The notes under the pieces were generated by a model. The model was not told the origin of the DNA. It worked only from the letters and a program-made list of their open reading frames with translations, and ran no database searches. Source: Pleurotus djamor (lineage: Eukaryota; Basidiomycota; Agaricomycetes; Agaricales; Pleurotaceae). From it: a stretch of DNA of 36,742 bases. The translations under genes were made by a program, and so were the position numbers. The stretch covers positions 1-36,742 of the forward strand of contig JAPEVF010000456.1 of NCBI GenBank assembly GCA_029747585.1, in the 5' to 3' direction. Below, one piece after another: positions 21,807 to 32,799 of this stretch (positions are counted from its first letter, which is position 1; each line of letters opens with the position of its first letter).

Positions 21807-24801
21807 ATTCTATACGCGCAGGAGCCTAAGGTGAGATAAGGACGTGCTTGGTCAGGAGTGACCATATTCGGCTCATATGAACCAACAACATACGTTTGAT
21901 GCTTTGTCGCCTTTCGGGAAACAGCTGGAAGTGAAACTGGAATGTTTCAGTCCCAAACGGTCCGCCTCAGGTCTCTTCGAGACTTTGAGCCTTCAAGCTT
22001 CAAGGCGTTCCCGAGTCAGCAATGTCGTAGCTTGCTGTAGGCCTATGTTTCGAGAATACCTAAGATGTGGGTAATATCGGATCAGATTTAATTAACGGGG
22101 AAAATGAACAAACGGCGGGCTAGAAGTCATAATCCAATTTGGGTATGTTATCATTCTGGAACATCCTGCTGTGGGTGCTTTGTAAGTCATAGGGTGGTAA
22201 TGACCGCTCGTATGTGTAGTGGAATAGCAGTCGTTTCACGCTACGGTTATTCATGGAGGTTGATGGAGGTTGATTCCGTCGAACGCTAGTTAGGCGGCGG
22301 TTACTCTGGATATACTGGGCGTGATCCAATTTCTCCACTTCACCGAGAACCAGCTCGGTGGGGCGAGAAGCAGCCGTCAATTTCGCCGTCGACTTCCTAT
22401 TTCAAGAAGACGGCATAACATAACATATGACGGAAACATAACGGAAACACGAAACGAACCTTGAACACCGCTCAAGCGCATGTTCTTATGCCTTATTCCC
22501 GCAGTTTCTCCATAACTGAAGACCATGTTGCGAGGTTCATTCATACGGAAGGATAGGATGATGATAGCTTACCTGGTGGGAAGGCTGCCTAGAGTTAATA
22601 TTTGAGTGATGAAAGACTTCGGTGGAGAGGCTTATTCAGGTCCACGCACGCTATTGTGGTACTGAAAATGGGGCGCAGTGTGCGATCCATAGCCCTAGCT
22701 AACCTAGGATGAGTAAGTCCAGCGTTGGTGAGACCGTAAGACAGGCTTACGCATTCCACGGCATGACATAGATCTCAAATGAGTTCCAACGTTCCATGAA
22801 CTTCTTTCCTAGAATGACTCCGGAATCAGACAAATTCTTATTGCCACAGTCCAAGGAGCGTGGAATTGGAGTGACAGTGACTGACTCACTAGGTGTTTTA
22901 TCTAACTTGGTGGACATCCATTAACTCCAGATGATCCCCACACGCACCTCGTCACCTTCACAGGAGGGCTTGAGACTCCGAAGCAACTCCAAAAGCAGCT
23001 CCAAGCCATATCCAGCTAGAGAACAACATCCGAGTCGCAATGTCGCGCAAGTGCAACGCCTGCTCAGTGCCATGTCCTGCTCACCCACAGAGACGTAAAA
23101 GGAGAAAGCATAGCGCCGATGGTTAGAGTAATACTCGACAAATCGGCGAGATAAGAATACCCCGTTGGTGCACTTTTGAACCCTGTACAGGTAAACAAAC
23201 GGTCAGACATGAATTTGAAACAAGGCATGGGCGATGTTCGATGTGTAGTTGGTTTAGGGAAGAAAGGCCGATAAACTCGGCATCGCCCGAGGAACCACCT
23301 CGAACTGATGTCGGGTTCCCTTGTCCCAAGGTTGCGAAACGGACACTAGAACAACTCACTTGCTGGATAATGGTACTTCCTGGTACACACCGTTGTCCTG
23401 GGCTCAGCTAGGGTGCGGACAAGGTGGTCGTGAGGGTTTTTTCACATCGCGTAGGTCACGATTCGGGAAGTAGCGATAAGGTCGGTGCTTATTCCACAAA
23501 AAGCCACCGCGATAACGAACTTACGGTCTTCACAATTCAATTATTCGAGCATGGCTAATCGAGTAGAGCCCTCGAGATCTAGACAAGATATTTCACTTTG
23601 ATTCGCTCGGAGCGTAGTCTACATGCAAGAAAGATATATATTGGGAGGGAAAAAAGGAACAAGAAAGCTATCGCTATACATTGGGTGTGGATCGGTGACG
23701 GTTGGGGTATGTAAGAATTGACAAGATGATAGATGAAGGGATGCGGAACGGGAGAGGCAAGAAATACAGTGTATGTATGGGTAGATTGCGCGTAAAGCAT
23801 TGTCTCGATATAGCGATGGGGAAATTGCAAGATATAAAGAAGATGTATGGGGCTAGAGATGGATATACATAGTTCGTTTTCAGCGCGAGGATATTATGAA
23901 CATGATCGTGGGGGGCGTGTTGGGAGAGAGGCAGTGAAACGGCAAGGAAAAGACAAATGTCAAAGAAGAAACGAGGACATGGATGAATAAAGGAAAAGTG
24001 AGGAAGAAGCGAGTAGGGGCGTGCGCCGCCTGTACAACAAGGCGGCGGCTGACAAGACAAAGAGAACAATGATGATGTGATGCTGATGGATATATGTACG
24101 CACGGAGAAAAGGGAGAACATATACATAACAAGAAATAACATAACATAAACATCATGAGAACCAAAGACGCAATAAAAAATAGGTGAAACGCCCGTGGAA
24201 AGAAATCATTTTCGGCAAGACGGAGAAAAAAGGGACAACGGTGGAAATGGATATGGATATGGATATGAAGATATAATTAAGATCATGATGAAGCGGTGAA
24301 CCGATGAGCGATGAAAGAAATAGGAAACTTCGGCGCCAAGAACCTGGGGAAGCAATGCAAAAGGAAAAACCAGCAGAATTATCGGTGGCTTGGGACCAAG
24401 GCTTAGTAGGCGGGGTAACACCGTTCAACCTTCATCTGCCACGTAGGAAGATAACGACATCCTGCGGTGGGCGGAGTGGAAGGAAGTAGAGTTCATGCGA
24501 GGAACACATAGACGACAGGAGAAGCGATGGTGGGCGGTGGAAATGGTGATAGGTGCCAACAGAAAATCGTGGCGTCGGGGCGAGGTAGCAGCGAGGTTTT
24601 TGACGGGGAATATATCATATCAGAGGTCGAACATATCGGATGGGCGGCGGCGGGANGCAATGATCGTAGAGCTTGACAGTGTCAGGTCAAATTCAAATTC
24701 ATGGAGATTGACATGAGGCATGAGGTGAGAATAACCGGCGAGAAGTCGAGCGAGAGGCGGAGGACGGCGGCGACGTTGACCAGAGAGCCTACGAACTCGC
24801 C
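21807..24801. other. Mostly non-coding; fragments of possible minus-strand exons at 23.0-23.4 kb
   Basis: At 23380-23100 (minus) an exon-like GACAACGG...CAGCAA with a GTGAGT donor is followed by an open stretch with GGSSGDAEFIGLSSLNQLHI, but phases are ambiguous. From 23580 to 24800 the sequence is low-complexity 3' flank of the zinc-module gene, with a GGATAT triplet repeat at 24249-24266 and an N at 24656. The 163-codon hydrophobic minus ORF at 24165-23674 has no gene-like features. Confidence 0.3.
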
Positions 24802-27800
24802 TCAAACCAACCTAAGGACATCACCCTCGAAGACGACTCTGCCCTTGTCCTTGAACGCCACGACGGCCTTGATAACCTCGGAAGTATCAAAGTCCTCGTG
24901 CTTATCCGGAGGCATGGCAGCATTGAGGTACGTGAGCAAGGCCGAGATGGTCATGTCATCGACGTTCTCGTACGTCGTCGAGAAGAGGTGTTCGATCGAG
25001 AAGAAGATGAACGCCCGGCTAAATCAAAGATAGAAAACGAAAATTGAACCGTTAGTAACGAAAGCAGAAATGGAATATGGAGAGAAACTTACCGTCCAGC
25101 GGTGGAATCCAAATCCGCCAACACAGGAGCATGGTGGTGCGGAGGAGGGTAAGGTCCGCGTCTAGCTCCAGCACCATTCATGGTCTTCGGCCTCCTCGGC
25201 TGCGAATATACATACTGTCCATGACTGGATTGTGGTCGATGCTGCTGTGGTTGCTGAGGCGGCGGCGGCAACCGCGAATGAGCATGCCCATTCGAAGACG
25301 GAGGGGGAGGATACGACCGTGGAGAGAACGACCGGATGACCTGCACCTGATCCTGGTCTTCATTGAACGATTCCCCTTCAGCATCCACATCGTCTTCGCC
25401 CTCTGCGTCAACATCGTCCAGGACCATCCCGTCGTTGGCGGAAATGCTGATAGGCGCGCCCAACATCCCATTCGAAGGGACGCCAACAGGATGTCTCGAA
25501 ACCTGCTTGCCATTCGCCACAGCACGTCCAGGTCCCATATCCGTCCTCATCCTCTTCGTCCGATGTCTATCACCCTCTCCACCAACACCTCTATCCTCCC
25601 CATCCAACATCTCCTCCCTCCCACCTACACCAGCGGCAGCACGAAGGTCTTCTTCATTCAAATCCATGTCCCCATCTGCATCCTGCTCATCATCCACATC
25701 CGACATCAACTCATCCACCTCCCCGCCGTTCCCGTTGACACCGTACCCACCAGCGTGACCAGGATAGCCTGCTCCGTGGAGCCGCTTAGCCCGTCGATCA
25801 GCTTGAAGAGCCGCTTTCTGCGCGCGTCGTTGACTAAAATCCGCGAAAGTAACCGAACAATCAGCAAAACCCGTGACAGGAACGAAGTAAAAAGAAGGAA
25901 AAAGGAAAAAAGGAAAAGAAAGAAGAGCGATAAACTCACTGCCTCGCCAAACACTTCCCCCGATGCTGAATCCACGGATACGCACAAAAACTACTATCCT
26001 GCCTCAACTGCACCCATTTCTGACAAAGCGTGCAGAACACCCTGTTCGGCTCGACCTGCCCAATCAAGGCATCGGATTTCAGCTGGGCGGCGCGTTGTTC
26101 GGCGTTGCGACGACGGGATTCGGGGTGTTGTTGTTGTTGGCCTTGTTGTTGTTGTTGATGTTGACCTGGATGTTGGCCTTGTGAATGTTGAGGGTGGTGG
26201 GGATGGTTAAGGGAGGAGGGGTGGTTGGAAGGATGAGATGGATGGGAAGGGGAGATCGGTGCGTGTTGGGGATGAGGAGGATAAGCGAAATGACCATTCC
26301 CAGTCCCATTCGAATGTGCCGAACGAGGCGATCTCGAGCCTCTCTCCCTCTCCTCGACATCACGATGACGACCCATGGAACTAGAAGACGAACTCGGTCG
26401 TTTGCCGTTCCCATTCAAACCCTCCCTATGTCCATTCATACCGGAATCACCACCATTGACGGCGGTGGGGGCGGTGGAGCGAGCAGCACCAGGCGAACGT
26501 GTAGGCGTAGGAGACGTAGACGAAGACGATGAAGACACCGAACGACGGTGGGTGGGAGGAGCAGATGAAAGCTGATGAGGCGACCGTGGTGACTTGGGCG
26601 ACGATCCGCCACCAAGTCCATTCTGAGTCTGAGTATACACCTCCTGCTCTCCTTCTACATCACCTTCTTCCTTCTTCACCCTCTCTCTCTCCCGCTCGCC
26701 ACGATACTCAGGCGAAGCATACCCCTCCCTCTGCTGCTGCTGCGGTTGTTGATGATGCTGTCGCCCATGTCCATGTCCATGTTGAGACTCCGGGCGCGAA
26801 TGAGGATAAGGTCCTTGCGCATGTCCATGAAGACCAGGATGCGATCGGTGCGAAGACGCCGACGAAGCCGTCGATGGTCTTGAATAAGTCCTATCCCTAT
26901 CGCGTTCTCGTTCCCTATCGCGCTCGAGTTGGGATTGAATGAGCTGATCGCGATGATGTGGGTGCGGAGGGTATCCTTGATGAGGCGCAGGCGCAAGGAG
27001 ACCTGAAGACGATGAAGGTCTCCCTCCACTGCTCATGGGTCGTTGGGCGTTCCCTTGGGCGACAGCTGCCTTGGCTTGAAGTCTACAAACAAACATACAA
27101 CCACGATATCAGTATACGACCATGCCAGAAGTCGGGAAAGAGCGGCGAAAAGACGAGAAGGAAAGCAAAAAGTCAGGAAGCACTCACTCCCTAGCACAAG
27201 CCGCCCTATGCCCCACCCACGCCTGCACCGAGTCCACAGGGACCCACTGATCGCACAGCCCACACAAAACACGCTCAGCGTCGAATTTCCGCACATCGGC
27301 GTCACGAGAGAAGTAGATATTGCGTTCATCGAGGCCGCACTGGTTCTTGATGCTATTGGTTCGAAGGAACAATCAACCCATCACCGATGAACGAAGTCCA
27401 GTGACCAGTGACCAAACGATGTGACGGAAGGGGAATGAGGGTTGGGGGGAGGGGAAGGGAAGACGGAGCAAGAGAGAAGACAAGGGCGACGATAATTAAA
27501 TTTTGATGCCAATTTTCGAAAATTTTAGGATTTAGGTTCCGTGCCGACGGTTCGCGATCGCGCCAAAAGTCGGTTACCGATCACCACCAAGCATCATCAC
27601 CACCAATTGCCGACGTTGCCGTTTGTGTCATTTGTCGGTTGGTTGGTATGCAGGGATGACGACGGGTGCGAACAGCGCCAAAAGGTGATTATTTGAAAGG
27701 CATCATTGAGGGTGTCGGCGATTTCGGGATCCATTCGTAGACGTTGGAGAAGATGTTGCGTATTTGAGGTATTGAGGAGAAGATATGGAGGAAGCGATAA

Positions 27801-30800
27801 GAAGGGAGGAGAAGAGAAGAGAAGAGAAGAGGAGGTTAGCGAGCTCGTTCATCGGAAGAGAAAAGAATCGAAGNAAAAAATGAAGAAAACGAAGAAATGT
27901 ACGGAGAAGGAAGAGATGACGGAATGAATGGATGTCCACGAGTCCATATGGTGGGCTTCTTGCTCCATCTCCGTAACCCCAACCCCAGCCCCAAGAAACG
28001 GAAACGAAAAGAAACGAAAATGAACGAATAAAAGTAAAGAAATAAGAAATGGATGGAATGGATGGACACCCGTCATGAATCGAAGCACGAAGTCGCCGAA
28101 TATGTTGTCAGTGTAGGCTGGCCACGATGACCATAACAACCACCACCGCGATCGCCATAACACCCATCCCAACCAAGCGACTACACCAACTAGGTGCCGG
28201 ATACCGCTCTCCACGTCCAGCGCATGCGGCGCTGCCAGCTCACACGACGCTATGAGAGCTAGGACACGGAAAGATGGAGTGATGACATGGCGCACGCGGC
28301 GAACATACCAGGCGTCTAACCTCGTATGGACGCATGACGCAAGTCCCCGACATACGCATCCAAACCCACAAACCCAATCCACCCAAAAAAACCAAACCGC
28401 ATAACCCAAACCAAACAACGAAAAAAGAAAAATCCAAACACAAAACACAACGCAATTGAAAGGAAAAAAACCACTCACACTTTCTTCGACAAACAACTCT
28501 TCCTATGCGCATCCCACGGAATCGAGCAATACGTCGAATTCGGTCTTAACCGGATCCATTTATCGCAGTTCGCGCATAACACCCTGTACGGCTCGAACTG
28601 GGCGACGTAGGTGTCGTTGCGGAGGTACTCGATCCTCTCATCCTCAGTGCGTTTTGCGCGGCGGCGNTTTTGGTTGTGTTAGAGAGAGGGTGTTGAGGGT
28701 GGAGGAGGAAGAGGAGAAAGAGGAGGGGGTGAATGTGTTGAGGGTGTTGAGGGAGGAGGAGGGTGGGTACGAAGCTGAAGCAGCGCCAGAGATGGAGGTG
28801 GAAGAGGGATGGGGAGGAGGGTTGTTGGAGATGAACTGCGTCGGCGTGTTCGAAGGTGTATACACCAACGTCGTGGTCGTCCCAGTCGTAGACGTTGAAG
28901 AGGATGTGGGTGGCGGTGCTAACGACCTCGGTGATCCCGAAGACGACGGACCTGGACGTGTAACAGAGCCTCGGTGCTGCTCCGGATGGTTGTCGGCATC
29001 ACCAACTTCATCACCCTCCTCGTCATCATGTTCATCATCACCCTGATCTCCTCGTCCTTGTCCCCGTCCTCGACTTCGTTCTCTTTGATGACGTTCGCGT
29101 TCCTGTTGATGAAGACGCGAATGCGACTGCGCTACAGAAGACGATCGTGAACGACTTCCTTTCATATTCATCGTATTCATCGTGTTCATCGTCATCGTAG
29201 TAGGTGGATGTGGAGGCGGGAGCGTCGTCGTGGCGGTAGCGGTGGCCATCGCCTTGGACACCCTGGCGTTGGTGTTGGAGTTGGAGGAATTGGAGGGTAT
29301 GGAGGCGGTGTTGGGTATAGAGGGTATAGGAGGATGCAGAGTGGGTGGATGTGCGCGAGGCATGCTAAATAAGGGACGTTATAAGTAAAATCGCAACACT
29401 CGTCATGTCATAAGGAGAGCAAGGGAGACATGAGACACGGAGAAAATAAAAAATAAACCCATAAATCGAAACAAATATAATTATATCAAACCCGAAAAAA
29501 TTAAAAGAAAACAAGAAATTGAAGGGGGAAAACGAATAAAAATAAACGGGGAAATTGTCACAAGAGGGTTGGTCGTCGTCAAGAAACCGAGGAAACAACT
29601 CCCTGCTCCGTCACGCAAACACGCAAAAGGGATCTCGATCCATCTCAATGACATGCAATTCCGTGACATGTCAATTGACACGTGGCGGTGCTGTAAAACA
29701 TAACCGACCACCCAAGCCGAAGACGGACACGACAAGACAAGCGCACGGAAGCAATAACCAACAAAACAGGTTGAAAATGAATTCCGAACATGGAGGCCGA
29801 AGAGGTGATGTTATAATTAGCCACTCGGCGAAGGCGAAGAGGGCAGTGTTGGGGCGCCCATATCCATTATGTCGTGATGTCGTGATATGGATATGTCGTG
29901 GTGAGAGTTATGTCATAAAACATAACATCACGGAGACCAATCCACGGAGACCCAAGAACATGAATATGACCGAGAATAAGAATATGACCAAGAAAAGAAC
30001 AACGGGCGGCCCTCAAGCTGATTGGGTGCGCAGAAACACGGTGAACTGGGGGGTAAGAAACCGACGGATGACAAACGGACGAACATGAGGTTGTTGGAAT
30101 CACCTGTCGCCTGCGGGTGACGCTGGAACTGGAACTGGAACTGGAGCTGCGGAACGTGGTTGGGATAGGATGGTGTGTGTATATACGCATAACCACGCGC
30201 GCCGCAAACAGCATCCATGCATCCACCCACCACAGCACATGTGCTGTGGGAGACCGAGAAACAACCATGAAAGGACGAAACAGCAGGAAGAGACAAAGGA
30301 AGGAAGAATAACATGAACGGTTGCGACACGAACGCCGAATGTGGCGTCACCGACACCGACACCGACACCGACACCAACGGGCGTCACCTATCCCGACGCC
30401 ACACCGAGGTAGCTGTTCGCTGTGTCCATCCAAAAAAGGACGACGACGACATAGAGTCCAGGAGTCCAGATGCGAAAATAAGAGCAGAGAGCAGAGAGCA
30501 GAAAGACAGAAAGACAGAAAGAGGGGAAGAGAAAAAGAACGAAGAAACCCAACCCAAAACCAACTACGAAAAACCACAACAAAAGAAAAAACGAAATCGA
30601 GCACGAAAGAATGTGAACGAGGAAGAGTAGAAGTAGGGGAAACTCACCAAACCTTCCTATGCGCCTCCCAATGCTTCAACGTGAACCCTCCTTCTCCGTT
30701 TCCGCTTCCGTCATCACGGAAGGGAACCTGTCCTTTACACCCTTCGCAGAGTATATACCCCGCTTCGTATTCCCCTCCTCCTCCTCCTCCTCCTCCCTCT

Positions 30801-31604
30801 ACATTTCCTCTTTCACTCTCTCCGTCACGATTTCCAAGCTCTGCGTTTCCTCGTGGTCCTTTTGATCCTTGTCGAGGATCACGTGGGGCGTCGTCGGTAA
30901 GGTCAACCAAGTCTTTCTTCATGGCCCTCGATGCCTGATGAGCAGAGGGTGGTGGGGGAGAAGGAGGCGACATCGACCCTACACGAGCATTAACGTTCGA
31001 TCGTTTCTGCGTACTCAGAGTCGGTGACGTCGTTGGTGGTGGAGGTGGTTTCATCCGCTTCCCATTCCCATTCGTGCTAACGTTGTTGTTCGAGTTGGCG
31101 GTGACGGTACGGCTGGTATAATCAGCATCCCGTCGATCATCCCCTTCTTCGCGCTCATCTACGTCAACCTCACTCTCCCCTTCATCCCCATCTCCACTAT
31201 CCGAGTCAGAGTCGGAATCGGAGTCATCTGAGGGGTGGAGGGTTTCGACTTTTGGGTGACTTGAGTTCGTGTTTGGATGGGAGGAGAGGGCGAATNGGGG
31301 GTGGTGGTGGGACCATCGAAGAAGATACCTTCGGTCTGCAGAGAGAGGGATTAGAAGACGTACAAGGTAGGGTGGAGGAAGGAATAGAGGAGGTGGGGGA
31401 GGATGGGTGGGAAGAGAAGATGACTCACGAGGCTTTGACGATAGCACACGGCATCCCCGATGGTGAAGATGACTTGGGTGAGACTTGTTGCCTTTCCTGA
31501 TGTTGTTGGGGTTGGTGGGGTTGGGGTTGTTGCTGCGGAGGAGAAGACGGTAGAGCCACCGACGTGGGCGACTGTGGATGTGGTGGGGAATTCGAACGCT
31601 CCAT
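24802..31604 (-). CDS. Large disordered protein with four CxxC...WxxHxxxC putative zinc modules, one per phase-2 exon
   Basis: Seven exons: 31604-31429, 31335-30648, 29364-28479, 27352-27188, 27082-25940, 25833-25093 and 25018-24802. After dropping the Ns at 31296 and 28667 they total 4014 nt, 1337 residues, with every junction in phase. Modules: residues 255-288 (CEGC...WEAHRKVC), 551-578 (CANCDKW...WDAHRKSC), 613-635 (CGLCDQW...WVGHRAAC) and 988-1015 (CTLCQKW...WIQHRGKC). Modules 2-4 are preceded by a shared ER...L..D......EP.RV.C lead-in. Each module ends 0-5 residues before its exon end, and all six introns are phase 2. Linkers are rich in S, P, H, Q and acidic runs. The C-terminus (about 1266-1337: IFFSIEHLFSTTYENVDDM, VFEGDVLRLV) looks folded. 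A TATATAAAA lies only about 20 nt before the ATG, so Met51 may be the real start. Zinc binding and a nuclear or scaffold role are inference. I do not recognise a named family. Confidence 0.8.
27353..28478 (-). other. 1126-nt intron of the zinc-module gene
   Basis: The donor AAAGT|GTGAGTGG and the acceptor CCAATAG|C join residues LSKKV to IKNQCGLDERN in phase 2. The intron is about 20 times the usual length here. It contains an N at 27874, purine-rich repeats (AAGAG)n near 27813-27830, and a 215-codon hydrophobic open frame (28496-27849) that I do not regard as coding. Confidence 0.7.
29365..30647 (-). other. 1283-nt intron of the zinc-module gene
   Basis: The donor GTTTG|GTGAGT and the acceptor TTATTTAG|C rebuild the last cysteine codon (TG+C) of module 1 and continue in the next exon's frame. 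The intron contains a GGAACT repeat (30125-30145), a CGACAC repeat (30348-30375) and a perfect 20-bp palindrome (30230-30249). Confidence 0.75.
30230..30249. repeat. 20-bp perfect palindrome inside an intron
   Basis: CCACAGCACATGTGCTGTGG is its own reverse complement with no spacer. It includes ACATGT at the centre. It could be a binding site for a dimeric factor or a small hairpin. Confidence 0.85.
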
Positions 31605-31623
31605 TCCTTGTTGAGAGCGATGG

Positions 31624-31632
31624 TTTTATATA
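31624..31632 (-). promoter_or_regulatory. TATA-box-like element of the zinc-module gene
   Basis: TATATAAAA on the minus strand, 20-28 nt upstream of the first ATG (31604). Its closeness to the ATG suggests transcription may begin at or inside the first codons. Confidence 0.5.
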
Positions 31633-32380
31633 CGTGGAATGAGTTGTTGGGAAGATTTAAACTTTTGGTTACGGGGGACCGGAGGGGGCGGCGATCTAGA
31701 GTATGTTGGATCTTTATACGTATGGCGTATACGTATACTGGATAAATATATCCTGGGTTGATGGGGTGAGCTTCGGGAGTTGTCGCACCTTAAAACATAT
31801 ACGCCGAATCAGTAATCGAGTTGTGACTCGGAGGGAGTAAGGAATAATAATGGATTCGAAGGGAGAGATTGGATCGGGGTGCCAGACGCGTGATGAGGGA
31901 TTGGGGAGGAGTGAATGGGGATAACGAGGAAAAGTGGGAAAGTGGGAAATAAGAATAGCAGTAGGTGGGTGGGAATGGCGCAATGGAAACGATAATGAGA
32001 ATGTGTGGCGGAGGTGGTTATTGGGCGAGTATATATGGCGGCGCGACAGAACACAGAACACATAACACATAACAAGGTGCGTATGGATCATAGAAACATG
32101 ATGATGATGACGGGGAAGGGGAAGAGGCGGAGGCGGAGGCGATGTGGAGAAAGGGATGATATCATATCATATCATATAATGAACAGTCGCAGGGAGGAGA
32201 ATAAGACTGAGGGTGGGATGACGCGAACGTAACACAGAAAACATGGGGGAGGGGGCGCAGAGAAGAACAAGGGAAAGACAACAAGGAAGAATGAAGAAGG
32301 AAGTTGAAGGTTGGAGGAAAAAGAGATGAGGGACCTACAGCGAACGTGATGCAACCCGCTAACAACGTCTCCAAGTTGAA
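31633..32380. other. Divergent intergenic region with a microsatellite
   Basis: No coding exon is supported. It contains GTATACGTATAC-type short palindromic sequence near 31729-31738, GGCGGA repeats at 32125-32140 and ATATC repeats at 32157-32179. Confidence 0.35.
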
Positions 32381-32418
32381 GTTCTCCCTAAGAGTAGCTT
32401 TTGTCTCCCGTGCGTTGA

Positions 32419-32760
32419 TGATTGACGACGACAATGATGTCTCCGACGTAGGCGCTGATCCCGACGACGCTTTGATGACGATGATCCCGACGATAGCCTT
32501 GACGATGATGAACCCTCGAAATCAGGTGAGAGTTCTGCCTCCGACAGAGACCGAGGACGGAGGGGAAGGATCGGCAAGCTCAAGTACAGCCCAGTAGATG
32601 CGGGGGAGAGTGGACACAGTGACAGTGACACAGAGAGACGCAGAAGGGGAGGGGAAAAGGGAAAGACAGCGCCTCAGTGCATACGAAGGTATATAGGGAG
32701 GAAGGGAAGGGGAGTCGCAAGAAGAAGCATGGGACAGACCCTCCCGAACAACCACCATTA
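32419..32760 (+). CDS. Possible acidic/basic low-complexity coding exon(s)
   Basis: Open plus-strand stretches encode an acidic run (MIDDDNDVSDVGADPDD) and, in a frame shifted by one, DDDDPDDSLDDDEPSKSGES. The latter continues to SASDRDRGRRGRIGKLKYSP and a basic tail, ending at TAA near 32760. The two runs would join with a 1-nt shift or an unseen splice. The opposite strand is also open (serine/arginine-rich), as expected for GAT/GAC repeats, so the strand is uncertain. No family recognised. Confidence 0.25.
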
Positions 32761-32799
32761 AACATACTCGACTTCCACAAGTACTCAACGTACACCCCA

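Noticed and set aside
23674..24165. 163-codon hydrophobic minus-strand ORF
   Set aside because: Low-complexity 3' flank of the zinc-module gene; composition explained by T/C-rich sequence; no start context or domain.
25077..26210. 377-codon plus-strand ORF, Arg-rich
   Set aside because: Exact antisense shadow of exons 5-6 of the zinc-module gene, whose frame is supported by modules and splice phases.
27849..28496. 215-codon minus-strand ORF, very hydrophobic
   Set aside because: It lies inside the phase-verified long intron, is W/F/V-rich as expected from T-rich intron DNA, crosses an N, and shows no family resemblance.
28456..29046. 196-codon plus-strand ORF, Glu/Val/Gly-rich
   Set aside because: Antisense shadow of exon 3 of the zinc-module gene.
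30321..30938. 205-codon plus-strand ORF
   Set aside because: Overlaps exon 2 and the long intron in antisense; starts in a (CGACAC)n repeat; low complexity.
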